Shown one piece after another: positions 15,560 to 23,646 of a DNA stretch of 41,993 nucleotides (position 1 is the stretch's first letter; each line of letters opens with the position of its first letter). A model generated the notes under the pieces. It was not told where the DNA came from. It ran no database searches and saw only the letters and a list, made by a program, of their open reading frames with translations. The stretch comes from WS-7 sp036505295 (GTDB lineage: Bacteria > Eisenbacteria > RBG-16-71-46 > SZUA-252). Where the stretch lies: positions 1 through 41,993 of the forward strand of contig DASXTQ010000107.1 in the NCBI GenBank assembly GCA_036505295.1. Reading direction: 5' to 3'. Position numbers and translations under genes: made by a program.

Positions 15560-16015
15560 TCAACCCTCCTTTCGGCGAGACAACACCTGCGCCGACAACG
15601 CGCAGACCATCGACACAACGCACGCGGACCATACCGGCGCGACCCACGGCTTGGGCACGAGAAACACGATATCCATATCTCCCCAATGCGCCGGAAAACC
15701 TGTCCAGAGTCTGAGAAACGCGTAATAGAAAAGATCCCACAGCCCGAAAACCCAGAGCCCCCGCGCGACCACCACGCGAGCGGGCGGGCGGCCGAGAAAC
15801 GAAACCGCCGCGATCATGACGAGCGTCGCGACCTCGCGCCATTGTTCGAGCCTCTGCCCCGCTTCGGGAATCGCGTGAAAGGGAGGGGCCCATCCGTCCG
15901 CAAAGTACAGCTTCTTCAGGGTCACGACGCACGCGGCCTCGACCAGCGCCATCGCCACGGCGTAGATCGTGAGGGCGATCCACCCCACACGCCGCCCCGA
16001 CCTGGACGCCGTCAC
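15560..16015 (-). CDS. Small four-helix membrane protein, function unknown
   Basis: A 151-aa protein with about four membrane helices: WIALTIYAVAMALVEAACVV, VATLVMIAAVSFLG, GLWVFGLWDLFYYAFL, and VWSACVVSMVCALSAQV near the C-terminus. Recognisable phrases are YFADGWAPPFHAIPEAGQ in the first loop and WGDMDIVFLVPKPWVAPVW before the last helix, both well structured rather than low complexity. The GTG start at 16015 forms a GTGA 4-bp overlap with the lipoyl-transferase gene. I do not recognise the family. Confidence 0.7.
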   Translation of the reverse strand: MTASRSGRRVGWIALTIYAVAMALVEAACVVTLKKLYFADGWAPPFHAIPEAGQRLEQWREVATLVMIAAVSFLGRPPARVVVARGLWVFGLWDLFYYAFLRLWTGFPAHWGDMDIVFLVPKPWVAPVWSACVVSMVCALSAQVLSRRKEG

Positions 16016-16830
16016 ATTGCGCCGGCCCGTGAGGTCGAGGACAAGGGCTCCTCTTCCAGACCCAGCATCGCGAACGAAGCCTCCACCAGCGGCACGTCGA
16101 ACCGCGCCCCCACCGCCTCCGCAAGCCGGTCGGAGAGCTCCCCTGCGAGTCGGTCCATGGTCCCGGGGCGGTTCGGCCCGATTCCGAGCATTTCCCCGAT
16201 CGACCGCGCATTCGCGAGCGATGCCGCGGAGTCCGCTCCCTCCGCTCGAAAGGAGACGACCTCACGGTGGCGCGCCGACAGGGGAACCGAGGCGTGGCAG
16301 AGCGCCCCCGTGCGCGAGAATCGCGAAGCGAGCCCCGCAACCTTGTACCCGGCCGCCCCGACCTCCCCCGACTCGCTGCTCGCGAAGCAGGGCGCCTCGC
16401 CGGGCTTCGGAGCTCCAACGCGCGGCCCGGTGGAATCGACCCGCGTCGCCTCCACGCCGCACCCGCGGAGCGCCTCGGCCAGCGCCTCGGCCGTCGCGTT
16501 CGCGAATCCACGGGGCGTCAGGCGCCAGGGCCCCGGGATGGTAGCCCCGACGGCGAAGGTGACCTCCTCCCAATGTAGGACCGCGTTCCCCCCGGTCGGG
16601 CGCCGCGCCACCGCGATTCCCTCCCGCGTGAGCGCGCGCTCATCCCAGCCCGCGGGAAAGGGCTCGCTGCGCCCCAGGCTCAAGGTCGGGCGGTCCCAGC
16701 CATAGGTTCGAAACACGAGGCGAGCGTGGCCGAGCGACACCCAGCGGAGGAGCGCCGCGTCCACCGCCATCTGCCATGATCCGGACGCGATTCGATGGGG
16801 TAGTCGGCAGGCGGCAGACGGCGCATCCAA
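16012..16830 (-). CDS. LipM/LplA-family octanoyl or lipoyl transferase
   Basis: A 272-aa enzyme of the biotin/lipoate ligase fold that attaches octanoate or lipoate to carrier proteins. ARRPTGGNAVLHWEEVTFAV (75-94) is the family RRxTGGxAVxH motif, and GYKVAGLASRFSR carries the conserved Lys163. Cys148 in APCFAS lies where LipM octanoyltransferases have their catalytic Cys, so transfer from octanoyl-ACP is the better guess than ATP-dependent ligation. Its likely client is GcvH, encoded about 10 kb upstream in the same gene run. TTG start at 16830 with GGGAG upstream; an ATG at 16770 would remove the conserved N-terminal helix. No lipA is in the window. Confidence 0.85.
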   Translation of the reverse strand: MDAPSAACRLPHRIASGSWQMAVDAALLRWVSLGHARLVFRTYGWDRPTLSLGRSEPFPAGWDERALTREGIAVARRPTGGNAVLHWEEVTFAVGATIPGPWRLTPRGFANATAEALAEALRGCGVEATRVDSTGPRVGAPKPGEAPCFASSESGEVGAAGYKVAGLASRFSRTGALCHASVPLSARHREVVSFRAEGADSAASLANARSIGEMLGIGPNRPGTMDRLAGELSDRLAEAVGARFDVPLVEASFAMLGLEEEPLSSTSRAGAM

Positions 16831-16845
16831 GACGAGCAGCTCCCG

Positions 16846-17490
16846 CTAGAGGTGGAGAACCCCCAGCCAATCGTGGAGGAGAAACATGACGCGGCCGATC
16901 AAAAGGGAGATTCGGGCCATCACCGTGTAGCCGTACGAAGCGCCGAAGCTCACCATCAGGAAAAAGACTCCCAAGCGCGCCGTCCCTCCGAGCGCTCCCT
17001 TGTGCTCCTTCGAGAAGAAGAAAAAGATGAGCGTGCAGAGGAGGCCGACGATGAGAAACCAGTTGCCGACCGTAGTCCCGAGCTGACCGGGCACCCAGAG
17101 CGGCAGCATGGTCCCGTGGACCTGCTCGACGAAGTCTCCTTGCCCGAACCCCGTGATGCGAAGCGCGGGGTAGACGCCCAGGATGAGCGCGATGGACCAC
17201 CGCGAGAGCCAGCCCCCCTTCGGGAAGAATCGCGAGAAGAGCAGGATTCCGAGCGCCAGCGGGATCAGAAGCAGATAGTGCCGGTCGCTCCCGAAGTCGT
17301 GGAACAGAGGATCGAACAGATTCGGCTTCACGACGGAGTAGTAGTTCAGCACGACGTAGTATCCGGCCGATATGCCCACGAACAGATGCTCGCAGAGCTT
17401 GTACGCCGGGTTGTCCTTGTATAGGAAGCTGAAGATCCCGAGGGTCAGAAGCGCCGCGATCCAGACCCCGACGTCGTGGCTTAGGTGCAC
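16846..17490 (-). CDS. Six-helix membrane protein of the mutL block
   Basis: A 214-aa protein with about six membrane helices (near 8-24, 34-50, 72-86, 96-112, 140-160, 173-200). Short, polar, aromatic-rich loops include FLYKDNPAYKLCEHLFVG and FDPLFHDFGSDRHY. The second helix begins with the charged pair CEHLF, unusual for a simple anchor, so the helices may line a pocket or contact partners. GTG start at 17490, 9 bp after the preceding stop, with 15 bp to the lipoyl-transferase gene. I do not know the family. Position and topology suggest a subunit of the membrane complex encoded by this block. Confidence 0.75.
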   Translation of the reverse strand: MHLSHDVGVWIAALLTLGIFSFLYKDNPAYKLCEHLFVGISAGYYVVLNYYSVVKPNLFDPLFHDFGSDRHYLLLIPLALGILLFSRFFPKGGWLSRWSIALILGVYPALRITGFGQGDFVEQVHGTMLPLWVPGQLGTTVGNWFLIVGLLCTLIFFFFSKEHKGALGGTARLGVFFLMVSFGASYGYTVMARISLLIGRVMFLLHDWLGVLHL

Positions 17491-17499
17491 GGCCGCGCC

Positions 17500-18333
17500 C
17501 TACCTCTTCTCCGCAGAACGCTGCGGGAGCGCGGCGAGATTGCCGAGAAGGATCATGAACGCGATGAACACGTGCGCGAGCGATTGTGCGTCCATCCCGT
17601 GGGTCGCGAGCGCCGGATGGTTCACGAGGACCTCATACTCGGCCGCTCCCGCCATCCCGCCCAGGAGTCCCTGGAGCTGCCCCGCCTGGAGATAGGGGTA
17701 GTATTCGGGCGCGCTCACCGCGGTGACCCCGGCGATCATCGGCACGTGGTAGCGCGATACGATCTGCTGCACCCATTCCTTGGTGCCGGGGAAACCAGCG
17801 CTGATGCTCACGAGGAGCGCAATCTGCCCGAAATTCTCGACACCCTTCATGACGGGGATCCGGCTCACGGGAGTGCCGCTGCGGTCCGCCGGGAAGGTGC
17901 GTGGGATGCTGCTCCCCATTTGGGACATGACGACTTCGTTTCCCGACTTGAAGCCGAGGTTCACATAGTCGTAGCCCTCGCGCTTGTGGTACTCCTCCCC
18001 CGCGATGTGCAGCACACGATCGGTCAGGGGCGGGCCGCCCGGATAGAGCTCCACGGCGATGATCTTGACATTCCGTGCCATGAGGTGCCGGGCAGCGGCC
18101 AACTGCATGGGATAGTTTTCGGCGATCGTTCCCGGATCGTAGTCGCCGGCGAGGAGTACCGTCGCGCCCGCCGGTAGCCGCTCGATCGCGTTGAAGAAGC
18201 CCCGCGAGGGCGGGCTCGGCTTGACCGGCGCGATGTGAAACCCGGTCAGGAGCGGGACCACCACGAGAAGGCCGATCGCGAGAAAGATCCAGCGCCGGTC
18301 CAGGTAGCGGAGGGCCGCGAGCGACGGACTCAC
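17500..18333 (-). CDS. Membrane protein with Rossmann-like soluble domain, mutL block
   Basis: A 277-aa protein of unknown function. A membrane helix near 15-33 and a second near 250-272 flank a roughly 210-residue soluble domain. The domain starts with an alpha/beta pattern (GATVLLAGDYDPGTIAEN, ARNVKIIAVELYPGGPP) and continues with GYDYVNLGFKSGNEVVMSQM, VENFGQIALLVSISAGFPG and VPMIAGVTAVSAPEYYPYL. The alternation of hydrophobic strands with glycine-rich turns suggests ligand binding, but no nucleotide motif is clear. It starts with GTG in a 4-bp overlap with the upstream gene, so it is translationally coupled to it. Confidence 0.75.
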   Translation of the reverse strand: MSPSLAALRYLDRRWIFLAIGLLVVVPLLTGFHIAPVKPSPPSRGFFNAIERLPAGATVLLAGDYDPGTIAENYPMQLAAARHLMARNVKIIAVELYPGGPPLTDRVLHIAGEEYHKREGYDYVNLGFKSGNEVVMSQMGSSIPRTFPADRSGTPVSRIPVMKGVENFGQIALLVSISAGFPGTKEWVQQIVSRYHVPMIAGVTAVSAPEYYPYLQAGQLQGLLGGMAGAAEYEVLVNHPALATHGMDAQSLAHVFIAFMILLGNLAALPQRSAEKR

Positions 18334-18968
18334 GTGCCCTCACCTTCCGAGCCGTACGTCCGCTCGATCCCGAGGATGATCCGGAAGCCGGTGGCCATTA
18401 CGCCCAGCGCGGCTCCCATGAGGATTCCGCGCTTGGCCGCGTTCTGCGGGATGTTCATGAGCCATTCCGCCGCCTGGGGCAAGACAGGATGGATCGCGTT
18501 GCCGATCGGGACCCGGCCGAGCATCAGGATGAACGCTGCCACCGCGAGCAGGAGCGCCTCGACCGTGCGGACGCGGAACGCGCGGAACGCGGCCGATGCG
18601 ATGAAGAAGGCAAGGAGCGAGAACATGGTCGCGGACATGGCGGAGTAGAACGTGTTGTAGATCCATGAGAATCGCGTCCCGTCGTCCAGGTATTTCGTTC
18701 CTTCCGAAAAGCCCACCGCCATGGTGATCACGACCCCCGCCACGAGTGCGACCTTGTAGGGCCAGTCCTTCGAGCGCGCCCCGATTTGCTTCAAGTTGAT
18801 CCGCATGATATTGGCCATGCCGAGAACGTAGGTGAAGGCCACGACGATGATCACCCACTGCTGGAGGTCGTCGTACGTCGTCCGGATCGCGGGGTGTGGG
18901 ACGAAAAAGCCGATGAGCACGAAGATTCCGGCCGCCATGGAGATGAGACGAGGGATCTCGCGCTTCAT
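18330..18968 (-). CDS. Six-helix membrane protein, mutL block
   Basis: A 212-aa integral membrane protein. Helices lie near 6-24 (RLISMAAGIFVLIGFFV), 37-55, 72-88, 105-130, 135-155 and 180-200. A conserved-looking cytoplasmic loop reads ANIMRINLKQIGARSKDWPY, and a second loop reads SEGTKYLDDGTRFSWIYNTF. The last helix ends in RIILGIERTYG. It follows the DUF6754-type gene by 10 bp and overlaps the next gene by 4 bp, so its product is probably made in fixed ratio with theirs. I do not recognise the family; a channel or scaffold role is possible but not shown. Confidence 0.75.
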   Translation of the reverse strand: MKREIPRLISMAAGIFVLIGFFVPHPAIRTTYDDLQQWVIIVVAFTYVLGMANIMRINLKQIGARSKDWPYKVALVAGVVITMAVGFSEGTKYLDDGTRFSWIYNTFYSAMSATMFSLLAFFIASAAFRAFRVRTVEALLLAVAAFILMLGRVPIGNAIHPVLPQAAEWLMNIPQNAAKRGILMGAALGVMATGFRIILGIERTYGSEGEGT

Positions 18969-18978
18969 GGTTCCGCCC

Positions 18979-20124
18979 TCATTGCGTCGCGAAGAACTCT
19001 GCCAGCCAGGAATGCCCCATGGTCAGCAGCACCGAGCCGACGACGATCGTGATGACGAGGAGGATCTTCACCGTGTCCGAAGCCTTGAGGCTTCCGAGCA
19101 GCCGGGCATCCTTGGATAGATACGCGCTCGCCGCGTAGTACTCCTCGCCGATGAGCGTGTAATCGCACGCGACGACAAAGAAGGGGAGCTGGTGAACGTT
19201 CGCGGTGCCGGCGATCTGAATCGCTCCGATCTCGTGCCCCGTTTCCGCAAGCAGGAGCGATTCGGCGAAGAACGCGCCCAGGAGCAGGTTCGCCGCCGGC
19301 CGCTCCCGGAGCATGATCCCGTTCACCGCGGCGACGTACGCGAACTGCTCGGTCGTGATGTATCGCACCTGATCCGACCGGTACGCATCGACCCGGCCCA
19401 CGTCGGAGTAGGCTCCCTTCACGACCTCGTCCGCCACGGTGTAGACGGCGGGAGAGGGGGTCGGCACCAGGAGCTGCGTCTCGTACTTGGCAGCCATGCG
19501 CGCGACATTCCCGAGAATGATCATGCTCGCGATCGTCTGGATGTCGTCGATGTCCTGGACCCCGGGCACGTACAGGACGCCCTTCCCCATTTCGGTCGAG
19601 CGCCCGATCGCCTCCTCGATCGCGTTCAGTCCCGCGATCGTTCGGAAGGTCCACTTCTTCCCGCGTTCGGCCTGCGAGATGTAATAAAGCACCAGCGCGA
19701 GAAATAGGGCGATCACGACGGCCACGTTTGTTTTCGCCGTATCGAACCAGCTCGCCCGCGCCGTCGCGGAGGGCGACTCGTCGGATAAGAAGCCCGAGTC
19801 GTTCAGCGCGACGAGTCTGTATTGGTAGGGGATGCCGTTCCGCGCGGTCTCATCCGTAAAGGCGGCCTGATCCCCCCCGATCGTATCGATCGGGGCGAAC
19901 GGTTTCTCCGGCTGAGAACGAAGAACGACCCATTGGGCCGGCGGATTGGGAGGCGGGCGCCAGCTCAGCCCGATCCTCGAGCCGCCGTCGTTGGGTATGT
20001 CGGTCGCCTGAAGAGGAAACGCGGCCAGAGCGGGTGGGAAAAGGCCGAGGGACAGAACGAGAATCGATGCTGCAGCGTTCTTCCCGCGGAGAAACCGGAA
20101 TGGCGCGGACGACGTCAGCGGCAT
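18979..20124 (-). CDS. DUF6754-type membrane protein with FnIII-like domain
   Basis: A 381-aa protein. A signal sequence (about 1-35) precedes a fibronectin-III-like domain (about 40-125; RIGLSWRPPPNPPAQWVVLR, then IPYQYRLVALND), which should be periplasmic. A membrane helix (132-150) leads to a cytoplasmic domain of some 200 residues (KGVLYVPGVQDIDDIQTIAS, ILGNVARMAAKYETQLLVP, NLLLGAFFAESLLLAETG), and a final helix ends the chain. I connect this cytoplasmic domain with DUF6754, from memory. The ATG at 20124 is preceded by GGAG; the frame is open 9 codons further. It has its own promoter at 20224-20252 and heads the four membrane genes. Confidence 0.75.
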   Translation of the reverse strand: MPLTSSAPFRFLRGKNAAASILVLSLGLFPPALAAFPLQATDIPNDGGSRIGLSWRPPPNPPAQWVVLRSQPEKPFAPIDTIGGDQAAFTDETARNGIPYQYRLVALNDSGFLSDESPSATARASWFDTAKTNVAVVIALFLALVLYYISQAERGKKWTFRTIAGLNAIEEAIGRSTEMGKGVLYVPGVQDIDDIQTIASMIILGNVARMAAKYETQLLVPTPSPAVYTVADEVVKGAYSDVGRVDAYRSDQVRYITTEQFAYVAAVNGIMLRERPAANLLLGAFFAESLLLAETGHEIGAIQIAGTANVHQLPFFVVACDYTLIGEEYYAASAYLSKDARLLGSLKASDTVKILLVITIVVGSVLLTMGHSWLAEFFATQ

Positions 20125-20223
20125 CCAGTCTCCGCCGCACGCGGGCGGCATACCAGGAATCGGGCCGAGGCGAACACGCCGATGCGGTTCCTCATGGGTT
20201 GAACCGGCAATCGTACGAGGCGG

Positions 20224-20252
20224 ACGGTAGGCGCTGGGCTTGCCGATGTCAA
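20224..20252 (-). promoter_or_regulatory. Sigma70-type promoter inside the mutL block
   Basis: Minus strand TTGACA (20247-20252), 17-bp spacer, TACCGT (20224-20229), in the 139-bp gap before the DUF6754-type gene. It would give a leader of about 93 nt and allow the membrane genes to be expressed apart from mutL. Confidence 0.7.
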
Positions 20253-20263
20253 GCTACAAGGGC

Positions 20264-21391
20264 TCACGATTCGATCATTTCGACGTTGGCGCGCGGGAGA
20301 AGCGCCCTGGACCCGTTGCCGAAATCGACCTCGAGGACGCGCACCTTGGCCTCCGTCTCGAGCGGCATCAGCTCGGGTGGGAGCGCGGTGACCCGACCGA
20401 TCCTGCCGAAATAGGGCTGGCGGATGACCCGGACCGTGTCCCCCGTCTTGAGCCCTTCTTCCACCGAGCCCTCACCGCTGTCGCGTGGCACCGCCTCATC
20501 GAGTCGCGGCGCCACGATCTCGGGCCGCAGAACCCCCGCGCGGATCTGGGTCGCCCCGCTCACGGACACGCGCCGCCCCTCGCACGACCGCAAAAGCTCG
20601 AAGGTCCGGCCGGCCATAGGAATCGAGCCGAAGCCCTCCGTGACGATCAGCGTGATTCCGATCTCCTCCGAGCCGGTAATGGCGACGCCCAGGTCGTAAC
20701 CCAGGAGCTCCCTCAAGTCGTGATCGTCGAATCCGCCGACGACCACCGCTTTGACCCCGTGCGCGATCGCCTTGCGAAGAACCGCGGTGGTCACGTAGGA
20801 GCCACCCACGAGGATCTTGCCGCGGCACGGCTCGCCGATCGCACGGTCGTCAAGCGGCTCGCCCGGGCTCGGCGCGCACACGTGGAGCTCCCCGCACGTT
20901 TCCCCCCCGACGCCAAAGATCCCTTGGATGAAGGTGCCCTGCGTCTCCACCGTCACGCCCGAGCGCGGATGAATTTCGGCGATCGTCCCGTCGACGTACG
21001 CGTCCACCTCGACGGGAATCGGCTCCTCACGTAGAAGGACCTGCCCCGTGACCTTGGAGACGCTCTCGATCGTGCCCCGGACAGGAGCGTGGCATTTGGA
21101 GCGGAAGAGTCCGAAGAAGGAGCGGCTCTCGGCGAAGACCTCTCCCTTCTCCACCTTCGAGCCGGGAGGCTTCGTGAGGCACTCCTCAACGTCCTCGGGG
21201 AGCACGCCTAGGAGGTTCGCCACGTTCACGGTTTGCACGTTCCCTGGAAGCTCGGTGCGCGCCACGATGGTCTCCGCGGTCACGCGCTGGCCGAGGGAGA
21301 CCACCACCTGGCCGGCCAGAGGGAGCTTTCGTTCGCGCCTGAGCTTCGTGAACGCGGAAACCTTGAGCCCCGGTGTGTAGGAATGAGCCAT
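20264..21391 (-). CDS. Barrel-sandwich and KOW protein paired with MutL
   Basis: A 375-aa soluble protein of unknown function. The N-terminal half has two segments resembling barrel-sandwich hybrid (biotinyl/RnfC-like) folds: LPLAGQVVVSLGQRVTAET (about 23-41) and a second one with PGSKVEKGEVFAES and APVRGTIESVSKVTGQVLL. A middle alpha/beta region has VVGGFDDHDLRELLGYDLGV and ITGSEEIGITLIVTEGFG. The C-terminus is KOW-like: GDTVRVIRQPYFGRIGRVT. No carrier lysine (MKM-type) is evident, so it is probably not a biotin or lipoate carrier. ATG start at 21391, only 3 bp after mutL, implying coupled synthesis and probably physical interaction. Confidence 0.72.
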   Translation of the reverse strand: MAHSYTPGLKVSAFTKLRRERKLPLAGQVVVSLGQRVTAETIVARTELPGNVQTVNVANLLGVLPEDVEECLTKPPGSKVEKGEVFAESRSFFGLFRSKCHAPVRGTIESVSKVTGQVLLREEPIPVEVDAYVDGTIAEIHPRSGVTVETQGTFIQGIFGVGGETCGELHVCAPSPGEPLDDRAIGEPCRGKILVGGSYVTTAVLRKAIAHGVKAVVVGGFDDHDLRELLGYDLGVAITGSEEIGITLIVTEGFGSIPMAGRTFELLRSCEGRRVSVSGATQIRAGVLRPEIVAPRLDEAVPRDSGEGSVEEGLKTGDTVRVIRQPYFGRIGRVTALPPELMPLETEAKVRVLEVDFGNGSRALLPRANVEMIES

Positions 21392-21394
21392 GCC

Positions 21395-23254
21395 TCAGGC
21401 CCCCGCCATCGTCGCGGGCTCCCCCTCCGGAACCTTCGAAGTGCCTCGGGGGGGGTAGATCCGGAGCGCTTCGTTCCATTGGTTCAGCTTTGCGATCCGT
21501 GCCGAGCGGTCCTCGGGGAGACGGAACGGCTGCCGGCCGCGGCAATCGAAGATGAGGCCCACCTCGCCACCCTTGAGGGTGACCACGCGTTCCCTTCCTC
21601 TGCCTCCCCCGACGTCGAACCCCTTCTCGGGGCGGAGGGTCGCTTTGGCGCTCTCCCCCAATCCAAGGGGCACGAGGCGGAGGGCTCCGTACGGGATCGA
21701 GAACTCCTCCGACCTCCCACCCGGAAGCTCGAGGCTCACGCGGAGCGCGGTCGCGCCCTCTTTGCCGGGTCCGACCGGCGCGACGCTGCTGCCCAGGCGG
21801 ATCAAGCAGTCCTTCTCGAACACCTCCTTGGCGGCGCGCGGGTGCACGGTCGACAGCACGCCGAGCTGAGGCATCATGAATATCGAGTCAACGGCCAGCT
21901 CCGTGATGTGCTCCGGGAGGAAGGAATCGAGCATCATGAGCGCTGCCTGGGATCGGCGCGGAGCGTGCGACAAGACCCCGCCGCTTCCGACGAGGAGATC
22001 CAGGTGATCGAGACGGACCAGGGTCTCGCCGCTCGCCGTCTGCTCGAACGTATCGGAGATCGTCCGCTCCTGCTGCACGCCCTTCAGGCCCACCGCGAGC
22101 GATTTGTGCTGCTCGAAGGCGAGCCGGAGCGCTTCACGCGCGATCGCCTGCTCGATGATCAGCTCCTCGAGCGATTGTGGAATGGTTGTCGGGCGGATCA
22201 TCTTGTTCTTGATCCGGTTTCTCAGGTCCCGCTCATCGATCTCGAAGGGTACCCATCGCAGGATGTTCGGGAGCCCTGCTTCGACGAGCACGTTGGAGAC
22301 GCTGTAGCTCATCCCGAGGTTCGCGCTCACCGTCCGGTTGAACACCCCCTGGAAGACCGAGAACACGTCGGTCGTCGCGCCCCCAATATCGACGCCGATC
22401 ACCTGGATCTTCTCCTCGCGAGCGATCGTCTCGATGATGAGGCCGACGGCCCCCGGGGTCGGCATGATCGGAACCGGGCTCCAGGTCATGAGCTTCCGGT
22501 ATCCGGGCGCATGCGCCATCACGTGCTCCATGAAAAGATCGTGGATCTTGTCTCGGGCCGGGCCCAGATTCTCGCGCTCGAGCACCGGACGGAGGTTCTC
22601 GGTGATCACCAACGCGACCTTCTTCCCGAGCCGCTCCTTCACGATGTCGACAGCGTCCTTGTTCCCGGCGTAGATCACCGGAAGCTCATAGCCGGCCCCG
22701 AGCCTCGCCTTCGGATCCGCGGCGGCCAAGAGCTCGGCCATCTCGGCCACGTGCGACGTGGTGCCGCCGTCGACGCCTCCGGAGAGGAGGATCATGTCGG
22801 GTCTCAGGTGCCGAATCCGTTTGATCTTCTGATGCGGGAGCCGGCCGTCGTTGCTCGCGATCACGTCCATCACGATGGCGCCGGCGCCCAGCGCGGCGCG
22901 CTGCGCGCTCTCGCCGGTCATGCTCTTCACGACGCCGGAAACCATCATCTGGAGCCCGCCCCCCGCGCTCGACGTGGAGATGTAGAGGTCCACCCCCTCG
23001 TTGCCGTGGTGGGGTGTGATGATCCGCTCGCCGTCCAGGATCTTTCTTCCGGCCAGCTCCTCCACCTCCATGATCGCGTTCAGCACGCCGCGGGTGACGT
23101 CCTCGAAGGGCGCTTCGACGGTGGTCGGCGCCTCCCCGCGGACGATGAGCCGGTATTCCGACCCGCGCCGCTCGATCAGGATCGCCTTCGTGGTCGTGCT
23201 GCCGCAATCGGTCGCGAGGATTGAGTTCAGGGTAGCGGGATCGATCGAAGTCAC
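21395..23254 (-). CDS. MutL/GlmL-family ASKHA ATPase without glutamate mutase
   Basis: A 619-aa protein of the glutamate mutase L family. It has the actin/Hsp70-type nucleotide fold: phosphate-1 loop DCGSTTTKAILIE (16-28), phosphate-2 loop VDIGGATTDVFSV (288-300) and adenosine motif LVGSGGVLSHAP (421-432). LLSGGVDGGTTSHVAEMAEL (156-175) and VIYAGNKDA are further family marks. Characterised MutL is encoded with the B12-dependent glutamate mutase subunits and is thought to act as a chaperone or reactivase. No mutase subunit is present here; the neighbours are membrane proteins. I infer ATP-dependent remodelling of a different client. GTG start at 23254 with AAGGAAGG upstream and a 4-bp overlap with the gene before. 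Confidence 0.88.
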   Translation of the reverse strand: MTSIDPATLNSILATDCGSTTTKAILIERRGSEYRLIVRGEAPTTVEAPFEDVTRGVLNAIMEVEELAGRKILDGERIITPHHGNEGVDLYISTSSAGGGLQMMVSGVVKSMTGESAQRAALGAGAIVMDVIASNDGRLPHQKIKRIRHLRPDMILLSGGVDGGTTSHVAEMAELLAAADPKARLGAGYELPVIYAGNKDAVDIVKERLGKKVALVITENLRPVLERENLGPARDKIHDLFMEHVMAHAPGYRKLMTWSPVPIMPTPGAVGLIIETIAREEKIQVIGVDIGGATTDVFSVFQGVFNRTVSANLGMSYSVSNVLVEAGLPNILRWVPFEIDERDLRNRIKNKMIRPTTIPQSLEELIIEQAIAREALRLAFEQHKSLAVGLKGVQQERTISDTFEQTASGETLVRLDHLDLLVGSGGVLSHAPRRSQAALMMLDSFLPEHITELAVDSIFMMPQLGVLSTVHPRAAKEVFEKDCLIRLGSSVAPVGPGKEGATALRVSLELPGGRSEEFSIPYGALRLVPLGLGESAKATLRPEKGFDVGGGRGRERVVTLKGGEVGLIFDCRGRQPFRLPEDRSARIAKLNQWNEALRIYPPRGTSKVPEGEPATMAGA

Positions 23255-23646
23255 GAACCTTCCTTTCCCTGCTTGCGTGCCCGGCGTTCCGCACGGTCGC
23301 GCGCCCGCCGCTCCGCCTCGCGCGACCGCGCCTCGTCGTCGCGCGCCTCGATCTTGACGAGCAGCGCCTCGAGGTTTTCCCGCCGCTCCATCATGAGCGC
23401 GAAGCGCTCGTAGTCCTGGACGTTGAAGAAGGCCCGCACCATCGGCTCGAAAAAGTGAAGGGCCTGGCTCCCCACGAAGGAGAGAGGCTTCACGCTCTCG
23501 AGGAAGAAGATCGCAGGCACGGTCATCCGGTGGCGGACCGTCAGATCCGCGAGGCGCCCCAAGAGCGCCTCATCTTCCGGCGTCCGGGGCGGACGCTTTT
23601 CGCCGTCCCTGGCCCCTGCGTCCCGACCCGGGCTCTCCTCCGTCAT
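23251..23646 (-). CDS. Small charged protein coupled to MutL
   Basis: A 131-aa soluble protein of unknown function. A charged N-terminus (about 1-35) precedes a compact segment with LADLTVRHRMTVPAIFFLES, VKPLSFVGSQALHFFEPMVR and FFNVQDYERFALMMERRENL. The end is a Glu/Arg-rich helix, probably a coiled coil (EARDDEARSREAERRARDR). The hydrophobic FFLESVKPLSFVG patch suggests membrane or partner contact. The ATG at 23646 lies inside the preceding gene in another frame, a 77-bp overlap; the frame stays open to a TTG at 23676. It overlaps mutL by 4 bp. The name of the family is unknown to me. Confidence 0.7.
   Translation of the reverse strand: MTEESPGRDAGARDGEKRPPRTPEDEALLGRLADLTVRHRMTVPAIFFLESVKPLSFVGSQALHFFEPMVRAFFNVQDYERFALMMERRENLEALLVKIEARDDEARSREAERRARDRAERRARKQGKEGS

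Noticed and set aside
20115..20195. 26-codon upstream reading frame overlapping the DUF6754-type start
   Set aside because: It has no ribosome binding site and its composition resembles the shifted frame of the following gene; the promoter and the GGAG site at 20124 explain the region.
21395..23254. DNA mismatch repair MutL
   Set aside because: The sequence has ASKHA ATPase motifs rather than the GHKL motifs of mismatch-repair MutL; the shared name is accidental.
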